This document shows positions 42,976 through 57,085 of a stretch of 64,000 nt of DNA, piece after piece (the stretch's first letter is position 1; the number at the start of each line of letters is the position of its first letter). The position numbers were made by a program, and so were the translations under genes. The notes under the pieces were generated by a model. That model was not told the DNA's origin, searched no databases, and saw only the letters and a list, made by a program, of their open reading frames with translations. The stretch covers positions 1-64,000 of the forward strand of contig NC_008577.1 in assembly GCF_000203935.1 (NCBI RefSeq). Direction: 5' to 3'. This stretch comes from Shewanella sp. ANA-3. GTDB taxonomy: Bacteria; Pseudomonadota; Gammaproteobacteria; Enterobacterales; Shewanellaceae.

Positions 42976-44100
42976 ATGGACCGCACCATGAAACGGCTAA
43001 TTTTACTTGCGTTAATGACATTTAATTGCACGTTGGTTTCCGCTGATACTCTCACGCTGAAAGCAGGGCATCCTGAGTCATATGTGGTAAAAAAGGGCGA
43101 TACCCTGTGGGATATCTCGGCAACCTTTTTAAATGACCCTTGGAAGTGGCCACGTTTATGGGATGTTAACCCCCAAATTGCTAACCCTCATTTAATTTAC
43201 CCCGGCGATCAGCTCACTTTAGTCTTTATCGATGGCCAACCCAGATTAGTGCGCAATGGCGCTAACGAGGGAAAACCCCATATTCGCAAAACCCCTGAGG
43301 GGCGCGTGATTGCTAAGAGCAATGCGGTTCCTGCGGTTGACTTAGCGTTAATCCAAAACTATCTGGTGCAAAACCGTGTGGTGGATGCCGACTGGTTTGC
43401 ACAGCAACCTATGGTGCTCGCGGGTGAGAGCCCTTCACGTCACCATGTGGTTGGCGATGTGATTTATATCGACAGCGAACTGCCCTTAAACCAAAAGCTG
43501 GGCATGTATGAACGCGGTCGTGACTTCTTCAATAAACAAACGGGTGAAGCCTTAGGACAAGAAGCGATTCTGGCATCGACTGGCCAGGTTATCGAATCTG
43601 GCAAAGTGTCTAAGGTAAAAATCCTCAGCAACTACCGTGAAACCAAGGCGGGTTTTAGGGCGTTGCCGATGGAAGATGAAGCCTTAATGTCTGCCTATTT
43701 TACGCCAAAACCTGCAGAGCTTAAGACACCTGCGACCGTACTGGCGATTGAATCGAAAATGCGTGAGGCGGGTAAGCTAAATGTGGTGTACTTAGATAAA
43801 GGCACGCAGGATGGTGTTGAGCCAGGTGAAGTGTTCTCCATTTACCGCGATGGCGAAGAAATTGTGATCAATAACGATGGTCAACCCGTACCTGCGGCCG
43901 AGCGCACCGCCTATGACAATGTGGTGGCATCACTGTCGTCAGATCGCGCCATTAAGATGCCTGATATTTACCATGGAAAACTCTTAGTCTTTAAGGTATT
44001 TGATAAAGCGAGCTTAGGTTTAGTTGTCTCGACGGAACGTTCTGTTCGGGTCGACGATAAATTAATCGCGCCGGACTCCTTAGCCTTTAGAGGTGAATAA
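42976..44100 (+). CDS. LysM domain-containing exported protein
   Basis: 374 residues. Signal peptide KRLILLALMTFNCTLVSA after a short lead; an alternative ATG four codons in (42988) gives MKRLILL and may be the true start. A LysM peptidoglycan-binding domain follows at about residues 35-85 (YVVKKGDTLWDISATFLNDPWKWPRLWDVNPQI). The remaining 280 residues have no recognised catalytic motif. This LysM protein precedes dprA in many gammaproteobacteria, divergent from def. Likely periplasmic cell-wall associated. Confidence 0.88.
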   Translation: MDRTMKRLILLALMTFNCTLVSADTLTLKAGHPESYVVKKGDTLWDISATFLNDPWKWPRLWDVNPQIANPHLIYPGDQLTLVFIDGQPRLVRNGANEGKPHIRKTPEGRVIAKSNAVPAVDLALIQNYLVQNRVVDADWFAQQPMVLAGESPSRHHVVGDVIYIDSELPLNQKLGMYERGRDFFNKQTGEALGQEAILASTGQVIESGKVSKVKILSNYRETKAGFRALPMEDEALMSAYFTPKPAELKTPATVLAIESKMREAGKLNVVYLDKGTQDGVEPGEVFSIYRDGEEIVINNDGQPVPAAERTAYDNVVASLSSDRAIKMPDIYHGKLLVFKVFDKASLGLVVSTERSVRVDDKLIAPDSLAFRGE

Positions 44101-44111
44101 TCCCTGAACAT

Positions 44112-45200
44112 TTGGTCGATTGGTTAATTGTTAATGCGGTATCTGGGCTAGGACCCGCTCGGACACAACAATTATTAACGCACATGGATGTGGACGACCT
44201 CAGGCAAAGATTGGAGCATGAGAGACACTCGCTCCCTTTGTCTGACAATCTACTCCATAGCCTAGTCATTGATTATCAAAGGGTCGATGCAGCCCTCGAA
44301 TGGCAACAACAGTCTGAACTGCATCACCTCGTTTGTTTTACCGATCCCTTTTATCCTCCATTACTTAAACAGTTACCCGATCCTCCAAGCGTCTTATTTA
44401 TCAAAGGCTGTGTTGAGGCGCTGTTGCTCCCCTCGCTCGCGATAGTCGGGAGTCGTAATGCGTCTCCCGGTGGATTACAGGTTGCTTATCAGTTAGCTCG
44501 AGAGATGTCAGCGCTAGGATTTAGTATTTGCAGCGGCATGGCGATGGGGATTGATGGCGCCGCCCATAAAGCGTGTGTTGACCATGGAGGAAGAACGCTT
44601 GCCGTGCTCGGAACTGGGATTGATATTATTTATCCGCGTCGACATAAGCAGCTTTATGAGGATATTCAGCACCAAGGCTGTATAATAAGCGAGTTTTGGC
44701 CGGATATAGGGCCATTTGCGGGCAATTTCCCGAAACGAAACCGCATTATTAGCGGTCTTTCTTTAGGTACGCTGGTGGTTGAGGCTTGCCGTAAGAGTGG
44801 TTCACTTATCACCGCTAGGTTGGCCATGGAGCAGGGGCGTGAGGTCTTTGCTGTTCCGGGCTCGATTCTTGGCGGCTTTCATCAAGGCTGCCATGATTTA
44901 TTGCGGGATGGGGCAAAACTTGTGGAGAGTGCGGCCGATATAGTGGAAGAGCTGGTAAGTTTGACGGCTTTTCACCTTGAAGAAGTCAACACTCGCCACC
45001 ATATACAGCAAGGTGAGATTTGTGATTTGCCATTTTCATCGCTGTTAGCTAGTGTAGGTTATGAAACTACAACAATTGATGCTGTAGTCGAACATAGTGG
45101 GAAAACGATAGATCTGGTGTTAGAACAAATGCTTGAACTTGAGTTGCAAGGTTGGGTTGTTGCAGTACCCGGTGGTTACGTCAGAGTAAAGAGGAGCTAG
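44112..45200 (+). CDS. dprA: DNA-processing protein DprA (Smf)
   Basis: 362 residues from a TTG start 11 bp after the LysM gene; no better start is visible and the ribosome site is poor, so the exact N-terminus is uncertain. A SAM-like N-terminal segment ([15 protein letters not shown]) precedes the Rossmann DNA-binding core: [67 protein letters not shown] and [24 protein letters not shown] winged-helix C-terminus follows. DprA loads RecA on incoming single strands during natural transformation. Followed by smg, 2 bp away. Confidence 0.95.
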   Translation: MVDWLIVNAVSGLGPARTQQLLTHMDVDDLRQRLEHERHSLPLSDNLLHSLVIDYQRVDAALEWQQQSELHHLVCFTDPFYPPLLKQLPDPPSVLFIKGCVEALLLPSLAIVGSRNASPGGLQVAYQLAREMSALGFSICSGMAMGIDGAAHKACVDHGGRTLAVLGTGIDIIYPRRHKQLYEDIQHQGCIISEFWPDIGPFAGNFPKRNRIISGLSLGTLVVEACRKSGSLITARLAMEQGREVFAVPGSILGGFHQGCHDLLRDGAKLVESAADIVEELVSLTAFHLEEVNTRHHIQQGEICDLPFSSLLASVGYETTTIDAVVEHSGKTIDLVLEQMLELELQGWVVAVPGGYVRVKRS

Positions 45201-45202
45201 CC

Positions 45203-45679
45203 ATGTTTGATATCCTCATGTATCTATTTGAAAACTATGTTCACAGTGAAGTTGAACTGTTAGTGGATGAAGACGAGTTAACCAAGGAACTCACTCGTGC
45301 TGGTTTTCACCAGTCAGAGATTTTGAAAGCCTTAACTTGGTTGGAGCGTCTGGCTGAGTTGCAGGAAAGCGATAAGCCTTACCTGTGCAATCATGATCAG
45401 CATTCATTTCGGATTTACACCAAAGAAGAAATGGAAAAGCTGGACGTGGAATGCCGTGGATTCCTGCTATTTTTAGAGCAAGTGAAAGTGCTGAATGTCG
45501 AAACCCGTGAGATGGTGATCGACAGAGTCATGGAGCTCGATGAGCCTGCCTTGATCCTCGAAGATCTTAAGTGGGTGATTCTGATGGTGCTCTTTAATGC
45601 GCCCGGCCATGAGTCCGCCTATGAGCAAATGGAAGATTTAATTTTTGAGCAGCCTGAAGAAGGTCGGCTACATTCTTAA
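45203..45679 (+). CDS. smg: Smg protein (DUF494)
   Basis: 158 residues from the ATG at 45203, which follows GAGGAG and begins the family N-terminus [13 protein letters not shown]. The DUF494/Smg family has no established function but is nearly always next to dprA. Acidic, with no transmembrane segment or catalytic motif evident. Probably co-transcribed with dprA; a terminator follows. Confidence 0.93.
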   Translation: MFDILMYLFENYVHSEVELLVDEDELTKELTRAGFHQSEILKALTWLERLAELQESDKPYLCNHDQHSFRIYTKEEMEKLDVECRGFLLFLEQVKVLNVETREMVIDRVMELDEPALILEDLKWVILMVLFNAPGHESAYEQMEDLIFEQPEEGRLHS

Positions 45680-45704
45680 GCGTTGCGATGTGATGAATAA
45701 TGAG

Positions 45705-45727
45705 AAAGGAGGCTAGCCCTCCTTTTT
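45705..45727 (+). terminator. Terminator after smg
   Basis: AAAGGAGG / CCTCCTTT hairpin with a CTAGC loop followed by a T run, 25 bp past the smg stop. Confidence 0.85.
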
Positions 45728-45801
45728 TGATGCCATAAGCTTGTTAATACCTGTGTGGTGAGTTATCTGCGGATTAGACGCAATGACTGGTGGTAATGAT
45801 T

Positions 45802-46365
45802 ATGTCTAAGATCGATGAACAACTATTTAGTGCCCATGAGCACGCGCTGGAAAAAGAATTCGAGCTATGCCCAGAGTGTGGCAGCGAGTTGTCGGTAAAA
45901 CATAGCAAACATGGGAGTTTTATTGGTTGTAACAACTATCCTACCTGCCAATATACCCGTCCCTTAGTGCAGCATGAATCGATTGAAACCCAAGTGATTG
46001 AAGGCTCCAAGTGTCCCGAGTGCGGCCATGAGTTAGCGGTCAAATCGGGGCGTTTCGGTATCTTTATCGGTTGCACTCAATATCCCAGTTGTACCCATAT
46101 AGAAAGGCCAGATCAGGAGAACGATAAACCTGAGGTGGCATGTCCCGAATGCAAAACTGGCAAGCTTGAGCATCGTACCAGCCGTTTTGGTAAGAGTTTT
46201 TATGCTTGCAGTGCGTATCCCAAATGTAAATTCATCGTGAATTATCCTCCCGTTGCCGAAACTTGCCCGAGTTGTGGCTTTGGTATTTTAGTCGAGCGCA
46301 AAGGGGCCGCGGGGATGCGTTTAGAATGTCCGCAAAAAAGCTGTAAATACAAACGCGCGCTTTAG
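45802..46365 (+). CDS. yrdD: Topoisomerase-type zinc finger protein YrdD
   Basis: 187 residues from the ATG at 45802, favoured because GGTGG lies 8 bases ahead; two in-frame starts just upstream are too close to that signal. Four tandem four-cysteine zinc ribbons, each C-x2-C ... C-x4-7-C, start near residues 21, 66, 108 and 150 (CPECGSEL, CPECGHEL, CPECKTGK, CPSCGFGI). These resemble the C-terminal fingers of DNA topoisomerase I but no topoisomerase domain is attached. Probably a nucleic-acid-binding protein; role unknown. Same dprA-smg-yrdD-tsaC order as E. coli. Confidence 0.92.
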   Translation: MSKIDEQLFSAHEHALEKEFELCPECGSELSVKHSKHGSFIGCNNYPTCQYTRPLVQHESIETQVIEGSKCPECGHELAVKSGRFGIFIGCTQYPSCTHIERPDQENDKPEVACPECKTGKLEHRTSRFGKSFYACSAYPKCKFIVNYPPVAETCPSCGFGILVERKGAAGMRLECPQKSCKYKRAL

Positions 46366-46385
46366 TGTGATCTGGCTCTAAAGAT

Positions 46386-46414
46386 TTGGTCGTATAAACA
46401 CCCTTGGGTATAAT
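46386..46414 (+). promoter_or_regulatory. Candidate promoter of tsaC
   Basis: TTGGTC (46386-46391), 17-base spacer, TATAAT (46409-46414), in the yrdD-tsaC gap. A good sigma70-type match. Confidence 0.5.
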
Positions 46415-46494
46415 CCCCCATCGACCACGGATGGGGTGGCCAAGGGCTAAAACGTGTTTGTAGAAATCGATTCAATTCATAAGGTGATATTAAG

Positions 46495-47061
46495 ATGTTA
46501 CAGCTGCACCCATCTGAAATTAAAGACTTAGTGCTTAACGGTGGCGTTATCGCCTATCCCACTGAAGCCGTTTATGGTTTAGGCTGCGATCCCGACAACG
46601 ACACCGCCATCCAAAAATTACTCGCGGTAAAGCAACGTCCTTGGCAGAAGGGGCTTATCTTAGTGGCGAGCGAGTTTTCCCAGTTAGTGGATTATGTCGA
46701 TGAGTCACAGCTGAGCGCCGAGCAACTCGAGTTTGCCTTTTCTAAATGGCCTGGCCCCTTTACCTTTGTGATGCCGATTAAGCCGCATGTTTCGCGCTAT
46801 TTATGTGGTGAGTTTGATTCTATCGCCGTGCGCGTCTCCGCCCATGACGGAGTGCGCGCTTTATGCCAAGCCTTAGGTAAACCACTGGTTTCGACTAGCG
46901 CCAATTTAGCCGGCGAAGATCCTGCGCTGAGCGGTGATGAAATTCTTAATGCCTTTGAGGGTAAGATTGATGCCTTAGTGTTAGGGGCATTAGGCGAGCA
47001 GCGTCAACCCTCCACCATTATTGATGCCCGCAGCGGTAAGATATTACGTAACGGACAATAA
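46495..47061 (+). CDS. tsaC: Threonylcarbamoyl-AMP synthase TsaC
   Basis: 188 residues, a Sua5/YrdC domain. [20 protein letters not shown] near the N-terminus and [32 protein letters not shown] mark the fold; the product makes threonylcarbamoyl-AMP from Thr, bicarbonate and ATP for t6A37 in ANN-decoding tRNAs. The short YrdC-only form (no Sua5 tail) matches E. coli TsaC. Followed 29 bp later by hemF. Confidence 0.96.
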   Translation: MLQLHPSEIKDLVLNGGVIAYPTEAVYGLGCDPDNDTAIQKLLAVKQRPWQKGLILVASEFSQLVDYVDESQLSAEQLEFAFSKWPGPFTFVMPIKPHVSRYLCGEFDSIAVRVSAHDGVRALCQALGKPLVSTSANLAGEDPALSGDEILNAFEGKIDALVLGALGEQRQPSTIIDARSGKILRNGQ

Positions 47062-47084
47062 CTGATTTATAACGCAAAGGATAA

Positions 47085-47999
<915 letters not shown>

Positions 48000-48029
48000 G
48001 CACGCTAATATGAATTGCGTAATCGTACT

Positions 48030-48467
48030 TTACTGATTACGCATATGATCGGCCAGAGTGGAAATCGCCTCATAGATAGCGGCGCGATGCTCTGGCTTTT
48101 TTATATGCTTTTCAATGGCAAACTTCATGCAAAATAGCCATTGATCCCGCATCGTCTCATCTACAGCGAAGGGCATATGGCGTGCGCGTAATGCGGGATG
48201 ACCATACTTTTGCTGATATAACTGCGGACCGCCGAGCCAGCCACTTAAAAACTCATAGAGCTTCTGCTCCGACTCCGCAATCGGTGCACGGTGAATCGCG
48301 AATAAGGCTCGTGTTTCTTCCGAGCTTGCCATTTTCTGATAAAAACTATTGGCAATAGCACGGATCACTTTGTCGCCACCAATTAAATCATAGGCATTCG
48401 ACTGATTCGGATCCCTGTCATCCGGCGCACTTGTGTGTTTACTAAAAATCTTTTTAAGCCAGTTCAT
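48030..48467 (-). CDS. Group II truncated hemoglobin-like protein
   Basis: 145 residues. Truncated globin fold: IGGDKVIRAIANSFYQKM at the start of helix B, then FLSGWLGGPQLYQQKYGHPALRARHMPFAVDETMRDQWLFCM, the signature of group II (trHbO-like) globins with the haem-ligating His in the GHPALRARHMPF segment and the conserved Trp of helix G. The first 25 residues are an unconserved extension. Such globins bind O2 or NO or assist peroxide handling; physiological role here unknown. Read opposite to its neighbours hemF and aroE, probably from its own promoter. Confidence 0.93.
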   Translation of the reverse strand: MNWLKKIFSKHTSAPDDRDPNQSNAYDLIGGDKVIRAIANSFYQKMASSEETRALFAIHRAPIAESEQKLYEFLSGWLGGPQLYQQKYGHPALRARHMPFAVDETMRDQWLFCMKFAIEKHIKKPEHRAAIYEAISTLADHMRNQ

Positions 48468-48637
48468 AGGTCTAACTGCACTGCATCTACAATATTGATG
48501 CGCGCATTATAGCCTGAATGCCACTGCGAAACAGGGGGCTAAAGTCAGGTACAACAACTTAGACTCGCCATTAAGCTGTGCTACCGCCTAAAAGCACGCT
48601 AGACTGCAAGCCACTTACAGCCAATAGAATCCCGCAG

Positions 48638-49516
48638 ATGACAGATATGCCCTCAGTAACTACGCCAGCGCTTGATCGATATGCCGTGTTTGGCAATCCG
48701 ATAGGTCACAGTAAATCGCCCTTTATTCATGGACAGTTTGCGTCTCTTACACAGCAGACTTTGAGTTATGAAGCGATTCTGGCGCCCATAGATGGTTTTG
48801 AAGCGAGTTTACGAGCATTTTTTCAGGCGGGAGGAAAGGGCGCGAATGTGACTGTGCCCTTTAAAGAGCAAGCCTTTGCCCTCTGCGACAGCTTAAGTGC
48901 CGAAGCGACATTGGCGGGTGCGGTCAATACTCTAAGCTTGTTGGCCGATGGCACTATTTACGGTGATAACACCGATGGTCTGGGGCTGGTGGCCGATCTT
49001 GTTCGCCATCTCGGCAGTTTGCAGCATAAGCGGGTACTCTTGGTGGGGGCCGGCGGTGCGGCGCGCGGCTGTATCTTGCCATTGCTCAAGGCTGAAGTCG
49101 GGCAATTGGTTATCACTAACCGAACCCAAAGTAAGGCACAGGCCTTAGTGGATATTTTCAGCCAAGTACAAGAAGGGCGCTACAGCGATAAACTCCAGGC
49201 TGTATCGATGTCAGAGTTGTCGGGGGTGTTCGATTTAGTGATTAACTCGACCTCAGCGAGTCTAGCGGGAGAGTTACCGCCACTGTCACAGTCCATCATA
49301 GGCAACAAAACGGCTTGCTACGATATGATGTATGGCGCCAAACCAACAGCATTTAATCAATGGGCTTTGCAACAGGGTGCAGCGCAAGTGATTGATGGAC
49401 TGGGTATGCTTGTCGGTCAAGCGGCGAAGAGTTTTGCACTTTGGCGTGGCGTCGAGCCAGATACCTCAGGAGTGCTTAAATTGCTCAGGGACAAACTGCA
49501 GGTCGACGCGCAATAG
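48638..49516 (+). CDS. aroE: Shikimate dehydrogenase (NADP+)
   Basis: 292 residues from the ATG at 48638; an ATG at 48647 is equally possible, and an upstream open extension to 48578 lacks similarity. Conserved homology starts at [19 protein letters not shown]. Catalytic Lys/Asp are in [12 protein letters not shown] and [13 protein letters not shown], and the NADP-binding loop is [17 protein letters not shown]. Reduces 3-dehydroshikimate in aromatic amino acid synthesis. Followed by yrdB 20 bp on, as in E. coli. Confidence 0.95.
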   Translation: MTDMPSVTTPALDRYAVFGNPIGHSKSPFIHGQFASLTQQTLSYEAILAPIDGFEASLRAFFQAGGKGANVTVPFKEQAFALCDSLSAEATLAGAVNTLSLLADGTIYGDNTDGLGLVADLVRHLGSLQHKRVLLVGAGGAARGCILPLLKAEVGQLVITNRTQSKAQALVDIFSQVQEGRYSDKLQAVSMSELSGVFDLVINSTSASLAGELPPLSQSIIGNKTACYDMMYGAKPTAFNQWALQQGAAQVIDGLGMLVGQAAKSFALWRGVEPDTSGVLKLLRDKLQVDAQ

Positions 49517-49536
49517 AGGCTCAAGAGGAAGAGAAG

Positions 49537-49812
49537 ATGAATCAGAGTATTTTATTCCCCGATCTGCAACATTGGGATGAAACCCAAAAACACATTTGCT
49601 TTATTGCCCAGCAGCAGGGAATGAACATTAAGTGTTATATCAGCGCGCAGAAGCTGGCGCAGTTAAATGATTTTTCGCCTCAGCCCAATAGCGATGAAGC
49701 GTCTGCCGTGTTAGCGCTATTTGATGCGGTGCGATTCGATGCGGAAGAAATGGCAGAAGCCTTAATTGAAGCAGAAGAGTTTGATGAGTTTGGCGCAGTA
49801 CACTTAGGCTAA
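49537..49812 (+). CDS. yrdB: DUF1488 family protein YrdB
   Basis: 91 residues, acidic C-terminus. ILFPDLQHWDETQKHICFIAQQQGMNIKCYIS is the DUF1488 signature. Function unknown. It is coupled to aroE by proximity, with an AAGAGGAAGAG ribosome site, in the same position as E. coli yrdB. Confidence 0.9.
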   Translation: MNQSILFPDLQHWDETQKHICFIAQQQGMNIKCYISAQKLAQLNDFSPQPNSDEASAVLALFDAVRFDAEEMAEALIEAEEFDEFGAVHLG

Positions 49813-49843
49813 GTACAACGCAATAGGCTAAGCACAACACAAG

Positions 49844-49873
49844 CGAGATGGCAGCTTAAATACTGCCATCTCG
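49844..49873. terminator. Terminator between yrdB and yrdA
   Basis: CGAGATGGCAG / CTGCCATCTCG hairpin between convergent genes. The T tract is short, so it is moderate in strength. Confidence 0.75.
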
Positions 49874-49887
49874 ATTTAATAGAAACA

Positions 49888-50436
49888 TTATTCTGGCTGA
49901 GGTTCTGCCAAGTATTCGTTTTTCAAGCGCACATAGTTATCTGCAGATTCAGGTAAAAACTTCAATTCCGCTTCGGTTAAAGGTCGCGCCTGTTTTGCAG
50001 GGCTGCCGACATATAAGTAGCCGCTCTGCAGCACCTTACCTGGCGGTACTAACGAACCCGCACCTAAAATCACATCATCTTCTAATATGGCGCCATCGAG
50101 GATAATCGCGCCCATCCCCACTAATACACGATTGCCAACCTTGCAGCCATGCAGCATCGCTTTATGCCCAATCGTCACATCATCACCAATGATCAATGGA
50201 TGACCGTCAGGACGAGAGGCGAATTTACGGGTCACGTGCAATATGCTGCCATCCTGCACATTGGAGCGCTTACCAATACGAATGTGGTTTACGTCACCAC
50301 GCGCCGCCACCATAGGCCAAATGCTGGCATCTGTATCTAAAGCGATATCGCCAACGAGTACCGAAGCAGAGTCTACATACACATTATCGCCGAGTTGTGG
50401 ATGAATCCCTTGGTAAGTTCTGAGTGGCCCTGACAT
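49888..50436 (-). CDS. yrdA: Gamma-class carbonic anhydrase family protein YrdA
   Basis: 182 residues forming hexapeptide repeats of a left-handed beta-helix (VGDIALDTDASIWPMVAARGDV, IGKRSNVQDGSILHVT, IGDDVTIGHKAMLHGCKVG). The three zinc-ligand His of gamma-carbonic anhydrases have counterparts in LHVT, IGHKAML and LHGC. Catalytic activity of YrdA-type members is weak or unproven. Located beside the rRNA operon, as in E. coli yrdA-rrnD. Divergent from the rRNA promoters. Confidence 0.94.
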   Translation of the reverse strand: MSGPLRTYQGIHPQLGDNVYVDSASVLVGDIALDTDASIWPMVAARGDVNHIRIGKRSNVQDGSILHVTRKFASRPDGHPLIIGDDVTIGHKAMLHGCKVGNRVLVGMGAIILDGAILEDDVILGAGSLVPPGKVLQSGYLYVGSPAKQARPLTEAELKFLPESADNYVRLKNEYLAEPQPE

Positions 50437-50547
50437 AAAAAAGTCCCTAATTGAGTGGTTTTTCGCATTATAAAGGCTAAAAACTGACTGGTCAGGTCAA
50501 ATATCCAACGAACAGTGTAAAAAAGCTAATTATCTTTAAATTAGGGG

Positions 50548-50575
50548 TTGCACAAAAAGTTTCGCTGCCTATAAT
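50548..50575 (+). promoter_or_regulatory. rRNA operon promoter P1
   Basis: TTGCAC (50548-50553), 16-base spacer, TATAAT (50570-50575), preceded by an A/T-rich stretch (about 50518-50545) typical of an UP element and followed by a GC-rich discriminator. Confidence 0.8.
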
Positions 50576-50682
50576 GCGCATCCACTGACACAGCAGACAG
50601 CGAAAGCGAATGCGGTGTGAGTCAGAATCGAATGCAAAATGTGCACTTGGTTCGAAAGCATCAAGAAGTTTGCAAAAACGCC

Positions 50683-50710
50683 TTGACGCGACTGGGGAAA
50701 TGCGTAGAAT
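50683..50710 (+). promoter_or_regulatory. rRNA operon promoter P2
   Basis: TTGACG (50683-50688), 16-base spacer, TAGAAT (50705-50710), with ACGCAGCC after it, a discriminator of the stringently controlled kind. Confidence 0.8.
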
Positions 50711-50758
50711 ACGCAGCCCTGACCCGCTGAGCGGTAACGCGAAGTGAGTGGTCAAAAT

Positions 50759-50774
50759 GCTCTTTAACAATCTA
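50759..50774 (+). promoter_or_regulatory. boxA antitermination site before 16S
   Basis: TGCTCTTTAACAATCT, matching the enteric rrn boxA where NusB-S10 loads to prevent premature termination. Confidence 0.85.
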
Positions 50775-50952
50775 AACAAGAAATCTGTGTGGACACTCAC
50801 AGGTGTTGAGTTAATCGAAATTACTCTGCCATTTGGCGAGTAATCAAAATTTACATCAATGAATGAGTGTTCATAGCAATATGTACAACGACTTATTAAG
50901 TTAAGTCGATTCAGAATTCATTGAGCCGAACCTTAGGGTTCACAAAACTTTT

Positions 50953-52494
<1,542 letters not shown>

Positions 52495-52804
52495 CCTATA
52501 CGACTAACTCGATGTTTGTTGAGTGTTCACACAGATGGCTTGTTGAACTTCTCGAAAGAGAAGGGAGAGCGAAATGCACCGCTTGCCGGTAAGCATTGTT
52601 CTTTAACAATTTGGAAAGCTGATAGTAATTAATACAATGATGTCTGTCGTTGTGTTAATACGAAAAAATTGAGTTCTTAAAACACTTTTTAAGTGTCTTG
52701 AATATTCAAGTCTAAGGCGAGTCCATCTTCTTGGTCGAAGATGAGACAAGTAAAACCAGCTGGTCGCAACGACGCAAGTGATGTGAAACTCATTTGGGTT
52801 GTAT
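52495..52804 (+). other. 16S-23S internal transcribed spacer without tRNA
   Basis: 310 nt. No tRNA gene is present. A second boxA-like element (TGTTCTTTAACAAT, 52597-52610) lies inside, and flanking complementary stretches would form the processing stems of 16S and 23S. Confidence 0.85.
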
Positions 52805-55697
<2,893 letters not shown>

Positions 55698-55823
55698 ACA
55701 ACCCAGATGGGTTTTACAAGTACTTAGCTTGAATACAAACACTTAAGAAGTGCAACTCAAACCAGCTTTCCGAATTTAATTTACTGCCTGCATCAAGATA
55801 AGACGGGTAGTGAATAACAAATT

Positions 55824-55941
55824 TGCTTGGTGACAATAGCATTGTGGTCCCACCTGATCCCATCCCGAACTCAGAAGTGAAACGCAATCGCGCCGATGGT
55901 AGTGTGGGGTCTCCCCATGTGAGAGTAGGTCATCGCCAAGC
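55824..55941 (+). rRNA. rrf: 5S ribosomal RNA
   Basis: About 118 nt. TGCTTGGTGA at the 5' end pairs with TCGCCAAGC at the 3' end, and the internal CCCGAACTCAGAAGTGAAACGC is the 5S signature. Confidence 0.95.
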
Positions 55942-55971
55942 GCCTAATTTGGTCAATGACCAGACAGAGTT

Positions 55972-56048
55972 GGAGCGGTAGTTCAGTTGGTTAGAATACC
56001 GGCCTGTCACGCCGGGGGTCGCGGGTTCGAGTCCCGTCCGCTCCGCCA
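55972..56048 (+). tRNA. tRNA-Asp (GTC)
   Basis: 77 nt cloverleaf: acceptor GGAGCGG pairs with CCGCTCC, anticodon loop CTGTCAC with anticodon GTC, T loop GGTTCGAGTCC, encoded CCA end. Distal tRNA of the rRNA operon. Confidence 0.98.
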
Positions 56049-56353
56049 ACACAAAGAGATAAGCCTCATCGAAAGATGAGGCTTTTTTCGTTTATACGCT
56101 GGATAAATCTACTCAGACTCATTTTCAGCGGTGTTTTACTCAGCCTCGTTTATGTAAGTTATTCTGAAACCACTCTTTTTATTAAAGGGGTTTAGCGGTT
56201 TTCTTTATGATAGACTGCTAGTTTTTACGGCTGGACAGGTCAGTTTTTCATTTGTGGGAATGCGGTTGTGCGCCACTTGGCAGTATTGAACTGTGCTTCT
56301 GCCTTCACATCAATTAAACGTTATAATGTCTACCAACTTTTACGAGTAATAAA
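56049..56353 (+). other. Intergenic region after the rRNA operon
   Basis: 305 bp. It holds the operon terminator at 56061-56088 and, near the right end, a TATAAT hexamer at 56322-56327 that is the likely -10 of the ykgJ-nsrR promoter (no clear -35). Otherwise I see nothing in it. Confidence 0.6.
56061..56088 (+). terminator. Terminator of the rRNA operon
   Basis: AAGCCTCATC-GAAA-GATGAGGCTT hairpin followed by a T run, 12 bp after tRNA-Asp. Confidence 0.95.
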
Positions 56354-56608
56354 ATGAATTGTCGTTTAGGCTGCGGTGCTTGTTGTATTGCACCTTCTAT
56401 TAGCAGTGGGATCCCAGGTATGCCAAATGGTAAGGCGGCTGGGGAACGCTGTGTGCAGCTCAGTGATGATAATTTATGTTTGATTTTCGGCTCGCCTGAT
56501 CGTCCCGCGGTTTGTAGTGATTTTGACGCCTCTTTAGATGTCTGTGGACACTCTAATGAAGAGGCGCTCTGGTTGATCACAAACCTTGAAACTCAAACAT
56601 CTCAATAG
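56354..56608 (+). CDS. YkgJ-family cysteine cluster protein
   Basis: 84 residues with eight cysteines. The N-terminus MNCRLGCGACCIAPSISS (Cys3, 7, 10, 11) and the CLIFGSPDRPAVCSDFDASLDVCG segment match the YkgJ/CxxCxxCC family, thought to bind a metal or Fe-S centre; the role is unproven. It lies 21 bp upstream of nsrR on the same strand, so they are probably co-transcribed. Confidence 0.9.
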   Translation: MNCRLGCGACCIAPSISSGIPGMPNGKAAGERCVQLSDDNLCLIFGSPDRPAVCSDFDASLDVCGHSNEEALWLITNLETQTSQ

Positions 56609-56629
56609 TTTATTGCTGACAGGTGAATT

Positions 56630-57085
56630 ATGCAGTTAACACGCTATACCGACTTTGGTGTTCGCACGCTGATGTATCTGGCGGTTCAGCCCGATAGAAA
56701 AACCCTTTTTAGGATCGCAGAGATTACAGAGGTATTTGATTTGTCGCCAAATCATGTCTCGAAGATTGTGCATCATTTAGGCAAATTAGGTTATCTGGAA
56801 ACCATACGCGGTAAAATGGGCGGATTTCGTTTAGGGAAACCGGCGAGCGAGATTAATCTAGGGCAGCTGATCCGTGCGTTAGAGAACTCTCTGGCACCGA
56901 TTGATTGCAGCAAACCCTATTGCCGTTTTACTCCCGCCTGCCAGTTGAAGGGCGTGTTAGCTCAAGCCGTTGAGGCGTATTTAAACGTACTAGATCAATA
57001 CAGCCTGCAGGACATTGTCAGTAATCGAAATGAGCTGTTGGCACTGCTGCCAGACATGACTATTTCTGTCTTACAGTTGGATTAG
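56630..57085 (+). CDS. nsrR: Rrf2-family nitric oxide-sensing repressor NsrR
   Basis: 151 residues. Winged helix-turn-helix (MQLTRYTDFGVRTLMYLAV ... LSPNHVSKIVHHL) then the Fe-S cluster loop with Cys93, Cys98 and Cys104 in DCSKPYCRFTPACQL, matching the Cys spacing of E. coli NsrR, plus GKMGGFRLGKPAS. NsrR represses nitric-oxide detoxification genes until NO disrupts the cluster. Its 3' end overlaps the convergent yibQ gene by 26 bp. Confidence 0.94.
   Translation: MQLTRYTDFGVRTLMYLAVQPDRKTLFRIAEITEVFDLSPNHVSKIVHHLGKLGYLETIRGKMGGFRLGKPASEINLGQLIRALENSLAPIDCSKPYCRFTPACQLKGVLAQAVEAYLNVLDQYSLQDIVSNRNELLALLPDMTISVLQLD

Larger units (their letters stand above)
50437..50952 (+). promoter_or_regulatory. 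rRNA operon leader and promoter region
   Basis: 516 bp without a protein gene. It contains two tandem sigma70 promoters, an AT-rich stretch ahead of the first that could be an UP element, and a boxA antitermination site before the 16S gene. It also contains the yrdA upstream region. Features are listed separately. Confidence 0.85.

Noticed and set aside
48016..48043. Inverted repeat TGCGTAATC / GATTACGCA at the end of the globin gene as a terminator
   Set aside because: It overlaps the last codons of the gene and no T tract follows on either strand, so I did not call it.
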